Origin: Oscillospiraceae bacterium
GTDB lineage: Bacteria; Bacillota; Clostridia; Oscillospirales; Oscillospiraceae
Direction of reading: 5' to 3'
Assembly: GCA_017458065.1 (NCBI GenBank)
Contig: JAFTGD010000042.1
Coordinates: forward strand, 124,001 to 188,000
DNA length: 64,000 nucleotides
The position numbers and the translations under genes were made by a program. Positions within the stretch are counted from its first letter, which is position 1, and the number at the start of each line of letters is the position of its first letter. A model generated the notes under the pieces. That model did not search any database. It was not told the origin of the DNA and saw only the letters and a program-made list of their open reading frames with translations. Below, piece by piece: positions 24,997 through 34,055 of this stretch.

Positions 24997-26070
24997 TTAC
25001 CAGCGGTTCTCCACGTATTCGCAGAAGGCGTAGAAGTCGCGGATCTCCAGGACCTGGCCGTCGTCCAGCGTGACCGTGCCGTTCCACAGGCCGTGGACCT
25101 GGTGGCTGTGCATCCGCATAACGCCGATGTTCAGGTCGCTGTGGTGGTCGTAGAAGGGGGTCATCGTCAGGGCAAAGCGGCCGTCCTCGGAGACGAACTT
25201 CCAGGGCTGCATGTATTTGTCCGGCTTCGGGAAAGTCTCGACGTCCACTGCGCCGATCTTGTGCGCCTTCCCGTCGTAGAAGACGCAGGTCTCGGTCGCG
25301 TTGGATTCGTCCCCGATGCCCCAGGTGATCTCAAAGCCGAAGAGATGACGCCCGCCGTCCGGTCGCTGGATCCAGCCGGAGCCGTTGCCCCAGTACCAGA
25401 CCAGCGAATAGGGCGTGCAGACCCGGCCCCAGTCGAGAATGCAGAAGCTGTCGTCTTTGGAGAAGGTCCACTTCCCGTCTCCGGACTCGATGAAGCCCTC
25501 GCAGGGCATGCAGTTCTGCTTGGTGGTCATGAAGTAGCGGTCCGGGTACCCCTTAAAGGGCAGGACCGTCGTGATGTTCTCCAGACCGGGCAGGATATCC
25601 ATGGTGATCTCGGCCTGCACCGCCCCGTTCCGGTATGCCAGACGGCGGCGCTCGGCGCCGGTGTGTGCGTCAAAGGCCGCCTTTCCGATGCGGAAGTGGA
25701 CGTCGTTCGGCTCGTCGCCCCTGCGGGGCAGGATGTATTTGTCCTTTCCGCCGACAAAGGGCGCCATGTCCGACACCAGCGTTTTCCCCTCCCGAAGGTC
25801 CGCCAGCACCACCGAGGCGTAGCCGCCGAGGGAGATGTTGGCAAAGCTGATCTGCAGCATCCTTCGCCCGTCCGAGATCTGGTAAAAATCCCACTCCTTG
25901 CGGCGCAGGGTGTGTTTCACCCGGTCGCGGTCGTAAGAGAACACGTTTCTGCGCGCCCAGCCTTTGGCGAGCAGCGTCCCGTCCTCGGTGAGGAGGGGCG
26001 TCTCCTCCGTGTATTCTCTCTGGAGGCTTTTCCTGTCCCACTCCTGCCAGCCTTTGTATGTCTTTTCCAT
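24997..26070 (-). CDS. DUF2804-family protein
   Basis: A 357-residue protein without signal peptide or membrane helices, matching the DUF2804 pattern as I remember it: an N-terminal GWARRNVFSYDRDRVKHTLRRKEWDFYQI block, and a C-terminal half rich in Trp and Gly (DWGRVCTPYSLVWYWGNGSG, FGFEITWGIGD). The fold is expected to be a beta-rich, lipocalin- or hydrolase-like barrel, but no activity is established. The start at 26070 follows GGAGGG. Three 23-bp tandem repeats lie 90 bases upstream. Confidence 0.7.
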   Translation of the reverse strand: MEKTYKGWQEWDRKSLQREYTEETPLLTEDGTLLAKGWARRNVFSYDRDRVKHTLRRKEWDFYQISDGRRMLQISFANISLGGYASVVLADLREGKTLVSDMAPFVGGKDKYILPRRGDEPNDVHFRIGKAAFDAHTGAERRRLAYRNGAVQAEITMDILPGLENITTVLPFKGYPDRYFMTTKQNCMPCEGFIESGDGKWTFSKDDSFCILDWGRVCTPYSLVWYWGNGSGWIQRPDGGRHLFGFEITWGIGDESNATETCVFYDGKAHKIGAVDVETFPKPDKYMQPWKFVSEDGRFALTMTPFYDHHSDLNIGVMRMHSHQVHGLWNGTVTLDDGQVLEIRDFYAFCEYVENRW

Positions 26071-26159
26071 CTGTCAGCCCTCCTTCTCAGATTTGTCGAG
26101 GTTGTTTTCTTCCTTTTCATCCGTTCATCGCGGATGGTATCATGCATAGCCAACATGTA

Positions 26160-26228
26160 TTTTGCATTTTTGAGGTAATTTGTTTTGCGTTTTTGGGGCA
26201 TTCTGTTTTGCATTTTTGAGGCAGTCCG
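26160..26228. repeat. Three 23-bp tandem repeats (iteron-like operator)
   Basis: Units 26160-26182, 26183-26205 and 26206-26228 share TTTTGC-A/G-TTTTTG-A/G-GG. They lie between the cupin and DUF2804 genes, about 90 bases upstream of the latter. Related sequence occurs at 21342-21358. This suggests cooperative binding by a regulator on one face of the helix. Confidence 0.75.
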
Positions 26229-26237
26229 TTTTCAGAA

Positions 26238-26277
26238 CCCGGGAGTCTCCGGCCGTTTAATGGTCGGAGCTCCCGGG
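26238..26277 (-). terminator. Terminator-like hairpin after the cupin gene
   Basis: CCCGGGAG pairs with CTCCCGGG around an inner CTCCGGCC/GGTCGGAG stem, just downstream of the leftward cupin gene. Confidence 0.6.
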
Positions 26278-26302
26278 CTTATCCGTTTATATTCTTTTAC
26301 TG

Positions 26303-26659
26303 TTATTCTTCCCGCCTGTGATTCTCCAGGTGGTCCAGCCGGATCGGGGTGAACACATCCATGATCACCGTATTGGGCTCGGCGGTGATCACGCTGTGCG
26401 CCTCATTGGGCGCGAAAGCCGCGGCATCGCCGGCCTTGCACAGCTTTTCCGTCCCGTCGGCCAGGATGACCTTTGCGGATCCTTTGAGGATATACGACAC
26501 CTGCACATGGTAATGGTCGTGCAGCGGGATCACATGCCCGGCCTTCGGGAACTTCCATTCCATCATCATGAGTTCCGGCGTGTAGGCGATCACCCGACTC
26601 TCAAACAGCTCTTTTCGGTTCCAGAGCTGCTCTTCATAGGGAAACAGTTTACTGAACAC
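26303..26659 (-). CDS. Small cupin-domain protein
   Basis: A single-domain cupin of about 118 residues. Metal-ligand residues of the first motif appear as HDHYHVQVSYILKGSAKV, and the second motif as FAPNEAHSV. Two GTG starts compete: GTG 26668 abuts the AAAGGA ribosome site, so GTG 26659 (10 bases from it) is preferred. Such small cupins bind a metal and act as sugar or acid isomerases, dioxygenases or sensors; this one cannot be assigned. It stands alone between a PLP lyase gene and the DUF2804 gene. Confidence 0.8.
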   Translation of the reverse strand: MFSKLFPYEEQLWNRKELFESRVIAYTPELMMMEWKFPKAGHVIPLHDHYHVQVSYILKGSAKVILADGTEKLCKAGDAAAFAPNEAHSVITAEPNTVIMDVFTPIRLDHLENHRREE

Positions 26660-26743
26660 AGAGATCACATCCTTTACAGATTTTGCGCAGGTCTATTCTA
26701 TCATGACGCAGGCGGTTGGGCAAGAACTGTGTCGATTCTTTTC

Positions 26744-27943
26744 TTACAGCAGGCCGACGGCTTCCATCGCCTGGCGGAGATCCGCCATGATGTCCTCCGG
26801 CTCCTCCAGTCCCACCGAGAAGCGCAGGAAACCCTTGCGGAACTTCTCCGGATACAGGAGGATGCGCTCGTCATAGCTGGGCTGCGGGAAGATCAGGCTC
26901 TCGTCGTGACCCAGCGACACGGCAAAGGTCACCACTTTCAGCGCGGCGCAGAAGCGCTCCACCGTCTTGTCGTCCGCGTCCATGCCGAAGGAGATGACGC
27001 CGCCGCAGCCGTTTTTCATCTGCTTTTTCGCCGTCTCGTAGCCGGGGTCGCTCGGCAGGCCGGGATAGGACACGAAGGTGACGCAGGGCTGCTGCTCCAG
27101 CCAGCGGGCAATCTGCAGGGTCGACTCGTTGATCCGCTGCATGCGCAGGGGGAAGGTGACGGAACCGCGGAAGATCTGCCAGGCGTTGAAGGGGCTGATC
27201 ACCGCGCCGACGTTGACCTGCGCCTCATAGCGGATGCGGTCCATGGTCTCCAGGTCGTTGGAGACGATGGCGCCCCCCTGCGCGTCGCCGTGGCCGTTAA
27301 CGTACTTGGTCAGCGCATCCACGACAAAGTCCGCACCCAGCTCCAGCGGGTGCTGGTTCAGGGGTGAGGCGAAGGTGTTGTCGACCGACAGCAGCGCTCC
27401 GTTCCGGTGCGCAATCTCCGCCACGGCGGCGATGTCCGTGACGCCGACGGTCGGGTTATCCGGGGTCTCGATGTGGACCAGCCTGGTCCCCGGGGTGACG
27501 GCCTTCTCGACGGCGGCCAGGTCCGTCATATCCACCATCACGGTCTCCACGCCGAATTTGCGGTTAAAGAGCTCATGGAACATGCGGTACACCGCCATAT
27601 AGCTCACATTGGGATAGACCACCCTGTCGCCGGTCTGCAGCAGGGTCCAGAACAGCGCGTGCAGCGCCCCGACGCCGCTGGCCAGGACGATGGCGTCCTT
27701 TGCCCCGTAGAGGGCGGCGATTTTCTCTTCCAGCCAGTGCTGGTTTGCGTTGCCGTTTCGCGCATACATCAGCAGATCCGTGGAGGAATAGTTGACCTTG
27801 GACAGATCGTCCGGCAGCTTGTAGCTGTTGGCCATATGGAGCGGGCGCCGGACCGCTCCGGTCTCCGCGTCGTAGTCCGTCCCGGTGTGAATGGCCTGGG
27901 TCGCGATGCCATAGCCTGCAAATTTGTTCTCTTTTTCCGCCAT
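26744..27943 (-). CDS. Cys/Met-metabolism PLP-dependent enzyme (gamma-lyase/gamma-synthase family)
   Basis: A 399-residue fold-type I PLP enzyme. The PLP lysine is Lys213 in VVDALTKYVNGHGDAQGG, with SVDNTFASP upstream and SGVGALHALFW binding the phosphate. It resembles methionine gamma-lyase and cystathionine gamma-synthase/lyase. Start ATG 27943 follows AAAGGAAAAAG. It has its own promoter and no other sulfur genes beside it. A lyase degrading methionine or a related amino acid to a 2-oxoacid would fit the fermentative setting, but this is inference. Confidence 0.87.
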   Translation of the reverse strand: MAEKENKFAGYGIATQAIHTGTDYDAETGAVRRPLHMANSYKLPDDLSKVNYSSTDLLMYARNGNANQHWLEEKIAALYGAKDAIVLASGVGALHALFWTLLQTGDRVVYPNVSYMAVYRMFHELFNRKFGVETVMVDMTDLAAVEKAVTPGTRLVHIETPDNPTVGVTDIAAVAEIAHRNGALLSVDNTFASPLNQHPLELGADFVVDALTKYVNGHGDAQGGAIVSNDLETMDRIRYEAQVNVGAVISPFNAWQIFRGSVTFPLRMQRINESTLQIARWLEQQPCVTFVSYPGLPSDPGYETAKKQMKNGCGGVISFGMDADDKTVERFCAALKVVTFAVSLGHDESLIFPQPSYDERILLYPEKFRKGFLRFSVGLEEPEDIMADLRQAMEAVGLL

Positions 27944-27994
27944 TTTTTCTTTTTCCTTTCTGGCGCTCCCCGTCTGTCAGTGGAGCTCATCTGA

Positions 27995-28023
27995 AGTATA
28001 CGCAATCTAACCTATTAAGTCAA
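27995..28023 (-). promoter_or_regulatory. Predicted promoter of the PLP lyase gene
   Basis: On the minus strand TTGACT (28023-28018), 17 bases, TATACT (28000-27995), about 55 bases before the start codon. Confidence 0.65.
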
Positions 28024-28058
28024 TGGGTTTTCTGTTTTTTCCGCTCCGTATTTTTCTA

Positions 28059-28119
28059 TTGACAATCGACGAAAAAGCGTCTATGATAGCTATGAACATT
28101 TTAGTTAATTGTTCATAGC
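28059..28119 (+). promoter_or_regulatory. Promoter and operator of the TetR-MATE-RPH operon
   Basis: TTGACA (28059-28064), 17 bases, TATGAT (28082-28087). A perfect inverted repeat GCTATGAACA / TGTTCATAGC (28089-28098 and 28110-28119) covers the expected transcription start, a classic autorepressor position. Confidence 0.8.
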
Positions 28120-28142
28120 TTATCAGAAAGGGTGCTGCCGTC

Positions 28143-28760
28143 ATGGGAAAAGCCTTTACCGAGGCCGAGAGAGCCGCCGTTCAGGAGCGGCTGCGGAGAG
28201 CAGGGCTCGAGCTCTTCGCCCGCAAGGGCATCAAGGGCGTTTCGATCCGGGATCTGGCCGCGGCGGCCGGGATCGCGCAGGGAGGCTTCTATACCTTCTA
28301 TGAGAACAAGGAGGATTTCCTCTGCGATCTGATGGAGCTGCGGGTCCGGGAGAAGCTGACCCTGCTGCGCGGGCGCAACCAAGAGTCGCTCGGGGATCCG
28401 GCAGGCTTCCTGAGCGGGGTCTTCTGCTCCGAAGGGCTGCACCTGAAAGAGAACAAGCTCTTCGATAACATGATCAGCGGGACGCTGGCGTTTTTCTATG
28501 ACAGAGAGAAGAACATCCGCGAACGGGTGAGCAGCCTGTACCGGGCGTATCTGGAGGACCTGTTCGCCTGCTGGGAGGAGAACGGTTATCTCGTCACGGC
28601 GGATCTCGACGGACTGATGAACCTCATCCGCGCGGCGGGCATCCTCTTCTCCAACGCGGCGCTCCTGGACGACGGGTATTTTGAGCAGACCTACCGCTGC
28701 TTCTGCGAGGCGGGCGTCCGGCAATTTCTGAAGGTGGTCCCCAGAGATGCGGCGGGCTGA
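28143..28760 (+). CDS. TetR/AcrR family regulator
   Basis: A 205-residue TetR protein with the helix-turn-helix at about residues 30-55 (VSIRDLAAAAGIAQGGFYTFYENKEDF). It is first in an operon with a MATE pump and a rifamycin-phosphotransferase-like enzyme, and its gene overlaps the MATE gene by 14 bases. The palindromic operator between promoter and start suggests autorepression relieved by a toxic ligand. Confidence 0.92.
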   Translation: MGKAFTEAERAAVQERLRRAGLELFARKGIKGVSIRDLAAAAGIAQGGFYTFYENKEDFLCDLMELRVREKLTLLRGRNQESLGDPAGFLSGVFCSEGLHLKENKLFDNMISGTLAFFYDREKNIRERVSSLYRAYLEDLFACWEENGYLVTADLDGLMNLIRAAGILFSNAALLDDGYFEQTYRCFCEAGVRQFLKVVPRDAAG

Positions 28761-30123
28761 AGAACAGCGGGAAGAGAAATACCTCCGCATGACCACCGCC
28801 CCGCTCTATCCCCTGCTTTGGCAGATGGCGGTTCCGTCCATGGTGGGGATGGCGGTGGCCTCGGTCTACAGCATGACCGACACCTTCTTTGTGGGGAAGC
28901 TGGACCGGACGGAGCTGACCGCCGCCGTGGGCATCGTCTTTTCCTTCATCTCCATTATCCAGGCGATCGGTTTCTGGTTCGGTTACGGGTCTGGGAACGC
29001 CCTCTCCCGGCATGCGGGGGAGAAAAACTTCGACCGGGCGGAGGAGATGGCGGCGGCCGGTTTTGACCTCGCGGTCCTTGTCGGCGTCCTGATCGCGGTC
29101 CTGGGCCTCGTGTGGATGCGGCCTCTCGCGGCGCTTCTCGGCGCGGGTACGAGCACCGCAGTTTTCACCGCCGTCCTCTCGTACCTGCGCATCACGCTGA
29201 TCGGCGTCCCGCTGATGCTGGTCTCGAACGTGCTGTACAACCAGCTCCGTCTGCAGGGCAGCGGCCGGGACAGCATGCTCGGCCTTCTGGCGGGGATGGT
29301 CCTGAACATGGCGCTGGACCCCGTGCTGATCCTCGGGCTGCACATGGAGGTCGCCGGCGCCGCGCTCGCCAGCCTGATCGGGCAGGCCTGCGGCGTCGCG
29401 ATCCTGTGGCGGCAGACCGCCCGCAACGGCAACATCCCGGTCCGCCCGCTGCGCTGGAAGCCGAAGCTCTCGCTGGTCGGGGCAATCCTGGCAGGCGGCG
29501 CGCCCAACTTCTGCCGCCAGGGCATCAGCAGCGTCTCGGCCGTGATCCTGAACCATGCGGCGGGCGCCTTCGGAGAGGCCGTCCTCGCCGGGTTGACGGT
29601 GGCGCTGCGGGTCCTGTCCATGGGCTATGCGCTGGTCATCGGCTTCGGACAGGGCTTCCAGCCGATCTGCCTGATCAACTATGGCGCGGGCAGGCATCGC
29701 CGGATCAAAAAAGCCTTCCTCTGTGCGCTGGGGACGGCGACCGGATTCCTGATCCTGGGCAACGCCGTCATGGGCTTCGGGAGCCGGGGCATCGCCGCCG
29801 CGTTCTCGACGGACGATGCGGTGATCCGGGCGGCGTCGGACTTCCTGCGCGCGTTCAGCACCGTCCTCCCCTTTATGGGTTATTATATTCTAATCGGAAT
29901 GCTCATGCAGAACATCGGCAGGTTCGGTCAGGCCACGCTGATCACGACCATGGAGAACGGGCTGTTTCTGATCCCGCTGGCGCTGGCGCTGCCGCCGGTG
30001 TTCGGCTATCCGGGTCTGCTGTGGTGCAAACCCGCCGCCAGCCTGTGCGCGCTGCTCTGTTCCCTGCTGATCGGGACGCGCGCATGGCGGCGCTATCTGA
30101 AGGAAGAACAAGGAGGGGCTTAA
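28747..30123 (+). CDS. MATE-family multidrug efflux transporter
   Basis: A 458-residue protein with 12 predicted helices in two MATE halves. The start region PLYPLLWQMAVPSMVGMAVASVYSMTDTFFVGKL is typical of the DinF/NorM group. It exports cationic or amphipathic compounds using an ion gradient. It overlaps the end of the TetR gene and is followed one base later by the RPH-like gene, so the three are translated from one mRNA. Confidence 0.93.
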   Translation: MRRAEEQREEKYLRMTTAPLYPLLWQMAVPSMVGMAVASVYSMTDTFFVGKLDRTELTAAVGIVFSFISIIQAIGFWFGYGSGNALSRHAGEKNFDRAEEMAAAGFDLAVLVGVLIAVLGLVWMRPLAALLGAGTSTAVFTAVLSYLRITLIGVPLMLVSNVLYNQLRLQGSGRDSMLGLLAGMVLNMALDPVLILGLHMEVAGAALASLIGQACGVAILWRQTARNGNIPVRPLRWKPKLSLVGAILAGGAPNFCRQGISSVSAVILNHAAGAFGEAVLAGLTVALRVLSMGYALVIGFGQGFQPICLINYGAGRHRRIKKAFLCALGTATGFLILGNAVMGFGSRGIAAAFSTDDAVIRAASDFLRAFSTVLPFMGYYILIGMLMQNIGRFGQATLITTMENGLFLIPLALALPPVFGYPGLLWCKPAASLCALLCSLLIGTRAWRRYLKEEQGGA

Positions 30124-30124
30124 A

Positions 30125-32584
30125 GTGGAAAAATATATGCTGTCGTTCCGGGAGATCCGCAAGGAGGACGTCCCGGTCGCCGGAGGCAAGGGGGCCAATC
30201 TCGGCGAGATGGCCGCGGCGGGCATCCCCGTCCCGGAGGGCGGCGTGCTCTCGGCGGCGGCCTACGACCGGTTTCTCCGCGAGAATCACATCGATATTGA
30301 GGCGCTGCTGCGAAGCGCCGCCTCCGAGCAGGAGGCCTCCGAACAGATCCGCAGCCGGATCCTGAGCGCGGCAATCCCCGCTGAGATCGAAGACGAGGTC
30401 CGGGCCTTCTACCGCGCGCTCGGAGCTGGGGCCCGGGTGGCCGTCCGGAGCTCGGCCACGGCGGAGGACCTGGCCGACGCCAGCTTTGCCGGGCAGCAGG
30501 AGACCTATCTGAACGTCGTTTCCGAGGAGGCGCTGCTCTCGAAGATCCGGGAGTGCTACGCCTCCCTGTGGAGCGTCCGGGCCATCCACTACCGCGCCGC
30601 CTCCGGCTACGGGACCGGCGCCGTGTCCCTCGCCGTCGTCATCCAGCAGATGGTGGAGAGCGAGTCGGCCGGCGTCCTCTTCACACAAAACCCTGCCGGG
30701 GATGAGCGCGAGATCCTCATCAACGCCTCCTACGGTCTGGGCGAGGCGGTCGTCTCGGGCCTTGTGAGCCCGGACGAGTACCGCTGCGGCCGGGACGGGT
30801 CGGTCAGGAACGCCGTCATCGGAAGCAAGGAGACCAAAATCGTCTATGGCGAGGCCGGGACCGTCAGGGTGCCCGTCGGGGAAGAGGCGCGGCGCGCCCG
30901 CGTCCTTGACGATCCAAAAATACGCGCCCTGGTCCGGGAAGCACTCCGGATTGAAGAGCATTACGGGCAGCCCATGGACATTGAGTGGGCGATCCGCGGC
31001 GATCAGGTATATATCCTGCAGGCGCGGGCGATCACGACGCTCTCCGGAGAGCAGCGGCCCGTCTTCACCGATGCGGATTTTGCCGGGCTCCCGGCCGCGA
31101 AGCCCGCGACAGGCAGAATGCGGGAGAGCATCCTCTTCAACCTCGAGAAGCTGCCGAAGCCCTACTACCCGCTCGATCACGACTTCGGCGACGCCGTCGG
31201 GATGCAGAAGCAGGTCCTGTTTGAGGAATTCGGCATCCGGATGGACGAGATGTCGCCCATCGACGACAACGGAATCTCCTCCTTCGCCCTCGGCGGCATG
31301 AGGCCCACCGGGAAGGTCGTAAAGCTGCCGGCGGTCATCCGGCAGATGAAGGACGAGGCGTACAACATCCGCATGTCCGCGGACGAGCTGCAGGCCTGCC
31401 GGGAGAGCTATGAGCGTGAGCGCCGCGCCGCCTGTACCACGGTCCGGGAGATCGGGAGCTGCCTCCAACGGATGCAGAAGCTGATCGCGCGGACGGCTTA
31501 CGCCCGCTTCCGCTATGCCATCTTCCCGCAGGTCCTGGAGAACAGGAGCCTGAACCGGACGCTGGCGAAGATCGACAGGAGCCTCAACTCGTTTGACCTG
31601 CTGGAGGGTCTTGAGTATGTGACCGCGGACATCAACCGCAGCATGGCGGCCCTCGCGGCGGAGATCCGCAGGGACCCGGCGCAGGCCGATGCGGTGATGA
31701 CGCTCCCCTACGGGCAGATCGTCGGGAAGTTCCCGCGCCTGGGCGAAGCCTTCGGGCGCTTTATGGAGCAGTTCGGGAACCGCTCGGACTTCAACTGCTA
31801 CTGCTTCATCGCAAAGTCCTGGAACGAGGACCCGGACCGTTTTCTCCACTCCCTGCGGACCGTGCTCCGCGGCAAGGACGCCGGGACCCCGGCCCTCGAG
31901 GAGAGCCGGCAGAAATTCGATGCCCTGATGGAGCGCGCGCGGGCAGCCCTCGGGGAGAAGAAGTACCCCCGCTTTGAACAAAAGGTGCTCGCCGTCCGGC
32001 ATTACCACACGATCCGCGAGGCCACGCAGTACCTCTGGGAATCGGAATTCGCGCTGTGCCGCACGCTGCTGCGGCAGGCGTCCTCGCTGCTCGGCGCGCG
32101 CTATGACGACCTGCTGTACCTCTTCGCCGGCGAGCTTTTCGCCGTGTGCGAGACGGGCGCCCTGGACGAGCAGGCAAAAGCGCTGATCGAAAAACGGAAA
32201 GCAAAACGCCCCCTCGCGGAGGCGTATTGGGACCGAAGCATCCGGTTGATGCTCGACACGGGCGATGCCGGCATCACAGGCGTCTCCGGCAGCAACGGGA
32301 AGGCCACCGGCCGCGCCTGCGTTGTCCGCAGCGCCGAGGAGTTCGGCAAGCTGGCGGAGGGGGATATCCTGGTCTGCCCGTATACCGACCCGGAATGGAC
32401 GCCGCTCTTCACGCTTGCGGCAGGTGTCGTGGTCGATACCGGCGGCACCCTGAGCCATGCGGCCATCGTGGCGAGGGAGTACAGGATCCCGGCGGTGCTG
32501 GCCACGGGCAGCGCGACCGAAAAAATCAGAGACGGCGACACCGTGATGGTCGACGGTGACAGCGGAAAGGTGCTGATCGTATGA
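30125..32584 (+). CDS. PEP-synthase-like phosphotransferase (rifamycin phosphotransferase type)
   Basis: An 819-residue protein. Residues 1-310 form a PPDK-type ATP-grasp domain (GGKGANLGEMAAAGIPVPEG; RSSATAEDLADASFAGQQ). A helical middle domain (about 330-700) follows, then a swivelling phosphohistidine domain with GGTLSHAAIVAREYRIPAV, where His778 is the phosphocarrier. The TIM-barrel PEP/pyruvate domain of true PEP synthase is absent. This is the layout of rifamycin phosphotransferases, which inactivate the drug with ATP. GTG 30125 has AAGGAGG 8 bases upstream. The pairing with a TetR regulator and MATE pump supports a detoxification role, but the substrate is unproven. Confidence 0.8.
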   Translation: MEKYMLSFREIRKEDVPVAGGKGANLGEMAAAGIPVPEGGVLSAAAYDRFLRENHIDIEALLRSAASEQEASEQIRSRILSAAIPAEIEDEVRAFYRALGAGARVAVRSSATAEDLADASFAGQQETYLNVVSEEALLSKIRECYASLWSVRAIHYRAASGYGTGAVSLAVVIQQMVESESAGVLFTQNPAGDEREILINASYGLGEAVVSGLVSPDEYRCGRDGSVRNAVIGSKETKIVYGEAGTVRVPVGEEARRARVLDDPKIRALVREALRIEEHYGQPMDIEWAIRGDQVYILQARAITTLSGEQRPVFTDADFAGLPAAKPATGRMRESILFNLEKLPKPYYPLDHDFGDAVGMQKQVLFEEFGIRMDEMSPIDDNGISSFALGGMRPTGKVVKLPAVIRQMKDEAYNIRMSADELQACRESYERERRAACTTVREIGSCLQRMQKLIARTAYARFRYAIFPQVLENRSLNRTLAKIDRSLNSFDLLEGLEYVTADINRSMAALAAEIRRDPAQADAVMTLPYGQIVGKFPRLGEAFGRFMEQFGNRSDFNCYCFIAKSWNEDPDRFLHSLRTVLRGKDAGTPALEESRQKFDALMERARAALGEKKYPRFEQKVLAVRHYHTIREATQYLWESEFALCRTLLRQASSLLGARYDDLLYLFAGELFAVCETGALDEQAKALIEKRKAKRPLAEAYWDRSIRLMLDTGDAGITGVSGSNGKATGRACVVRSAEEFGKLAEGDILVCPYTDPEWTPLFTLAAGVVVDTGGTLSHAAIVAREYRIPAVLATGSATEKIRDGDTVMVDGDSGKVLIV

Positions 32585-32623
32585 TCCGCTGCGCAGACCG
32601 GAAATCCGTCGTCAAAAGAACAG

Positions 32624-32669
32624 GCAGGGACTGCTTCACCGAACCCGGCGAGGCAGTCCCTGCTTTTTC
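32624..32669 (+). terminator. Terminator, repeat family 2, copy 1
   Basis: GCAGGGACTGC ... GCAGTCCCTGC with the loop region TTCACCGAACCCGGCGAG, then TTTTT. A close relative lies at 40357-40394. Confidence 0.85.
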
Positions 32670-32704
32670 TATTCGTTTCTATTCGTAGTGGAAACGGAAC
32701 AGGA

Positions 32705-33940
32705 TCAGGCCTGCGGCGGCGTCTCGTCCCGCTCCATATAGCGGACCATGGCTTCTACAGCCTGTTTTGCCCCGGCGACCGCATGCGCCACAGTCTTTGC
32801 TCCTGTGACGACATCACCCGCGCCAAAGACGCCCGCTCTGGTCGTCATGCAGTTTTCATCAATGGGCAGAAGCCCGTTTTCGGCAAGCTCCAGGCCCTCC
32901 GTCGTTCGTGCAAGCTTTGCCCGCGGGACCTGACTGATCGAGATAATCGTGGAGTCTGCTTCTACCTGGATCAGCTCGTCCTCATATCCGATCACATGGT
33001 TTTCCTCATCAAAAATACTGCGTTTGAATACAGGGCCTGCTTCGGTAATCTTTTGAATCTGCATGCCGTAGACAAACTCCGCTCCGTCGAGTTCCGCATA
33101 CTGCAGCTCGTGTGAGCTGGCCGTTACATGTTTGCTGCGGGCATAAAGCGTCACATGGCGCGAGCCGTTGCGCAGCGCGGTGCGGGCCACATCCATGGCG
33201 GCGTTCCCCATCCCGATGATCGCCACACGCTCTCCCAGCTTGTGCCCTTTGGGGTTGGCCAGATAGTTGAGTCCAAACAGGACGTTTCCGAAGCTCTCCC
33301 CTTCGATCCCGAGACTCCGCGGCTTCTCGGCGCCGGTGCCGATAAAGATGCTGGCATAGCCGTCCCGGAAGAGCTCGTCAATCATCAGGACCGAACCGAT
33401 GGTGGTATTGGTCCGGATGGTGATCCCCATCTCTTCCATTCTGGCCTGATAGCGGTCGAGAAAGCTTTTCGGCAGGCGGAATTCCGGGATGCCATACTGC
33501 AGAAGGCCGCCGATTTTGCCCTTCCATTCAAAAACCGTCACAGGATATCCTCTCTGCGCCAGCAGAATGGCAACCGTCATGCCCGCCGGGCCGCAGCCGA
33601 TCACGGCGACCTTTTTGTCCTTCTTCTCTACTTTGGGGATTTCCATCCGGTCGAGATACATTTCGGAAATATAGGTTTCGATGCTGGAGAAGTGGACCGG
33701 GCTCTCCTTCCTGCCGCGGATGCAGTGTCCGGCGCACTGCATTTCATGGTTGCAGACAATGGAGCAGACTGCCGACATGGGATTGTTTCGAAACAGCATG
33801 TCTCCGGCTTCCATCAGCCGGTTTTCTTTAAAAAGCTGGATCACAACCGGGATCGGGGTATGGACAGGACAGCCTTCCTGACACATCGGCTTTTTACAGT
33901 TGAGGCAGCGGTTCGCCTCGGCAATAATGTGCAGCGCCAT
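32705..33940 (-). CDS. GltD-like NAD(P)H oxidoreductase with Fe-S clusters
   Basis: A 411-residue homologue of the glutamate synthase small subunit. The N-terminal cysteines (CLNCKKPMCQEGCP; CSIVCNHEMQCAGHC) bind two [4Fe-4S] clusters. The FAD fold starts VAVIGCGPAGM and the second dinucleotide fold VAIIGMGNAAMDVAR; GAGDVVTGAKTVAHAV binds FAD at the C-terminus. No large glutamate synthase subunit or other partner is adjacent, so it could act as an NfnB-like or stand-alone electron-transfer enzyme. It is isolated by terminators on both sides. Confidence 0.87.
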   Translation of the reverse strand: MALHIIAEANRCLNCKKPMCQEGCPVHTPIPVVIQLFKENRLMEAGDMLFRNNPMSAVCSIVCNHEMQCAGHCIRGRKESPVHFSSIETYISEMYLDRMEIPKVEKKDKKVAVIGCGPAGMTVAILLAQRGYPVTVFEWKGKIGGLLQYGIPEFRLPKSFLDRYQARMEEMGITIRTNTTIGSVLMIDELFRDGYASIFIGTGAEKPRSLGIEGESFGNVLFGLNYLANPKGHKLGERVAIIGMGNAAMDVARTALRNGSRHVTLYARSKHVTASSHELQYAELDGAEFVYGMQIQKITEAGPVFKRSIFDEENHVIGYEDELIQVEADSTIISISQVPRAKLARTTEGLELAENGLLPIDENCMTTRAGVFGAGDVVTGAKTVAHAVAGAKQAVEAMVRYMERDETPPQA

Positions 33941-33967
33941 GAAGATACACGCTCCTTCCTTGTTTTT

Positions 33968-34013
33968 GCAAAAAGCAACGTGAGAATCTGTCGGGTTCCC
34001 TCGTTGCTTTTGC
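33968..34013 (-). terminator. Terminator of the TRAP/aldolase operon
   Basis: GCAAAAAGCAACG pairs with CGTTGCTTTTGC. On the minus strand the stem ends in a T-rich arm, downstream of the RraA-like gene. Confidence 0.65.
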
Positions 34014-34055
34014 TTTTGTTTATTTTATGATATCACAGTCGGAAGAATAAATCCA

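Noticed and set aside
26160-26228. Short CRISPR-like array
   Set aside because: The 23-base units are directly abutting with no spacers, and no cas gene is present.
29942-32458. An 838-codon open frame antisense to the RPH-like gene
   Set aside because: The plus strand has a full phosphotransferase with conserved motifs, while the antisense product has no recognisable fold.
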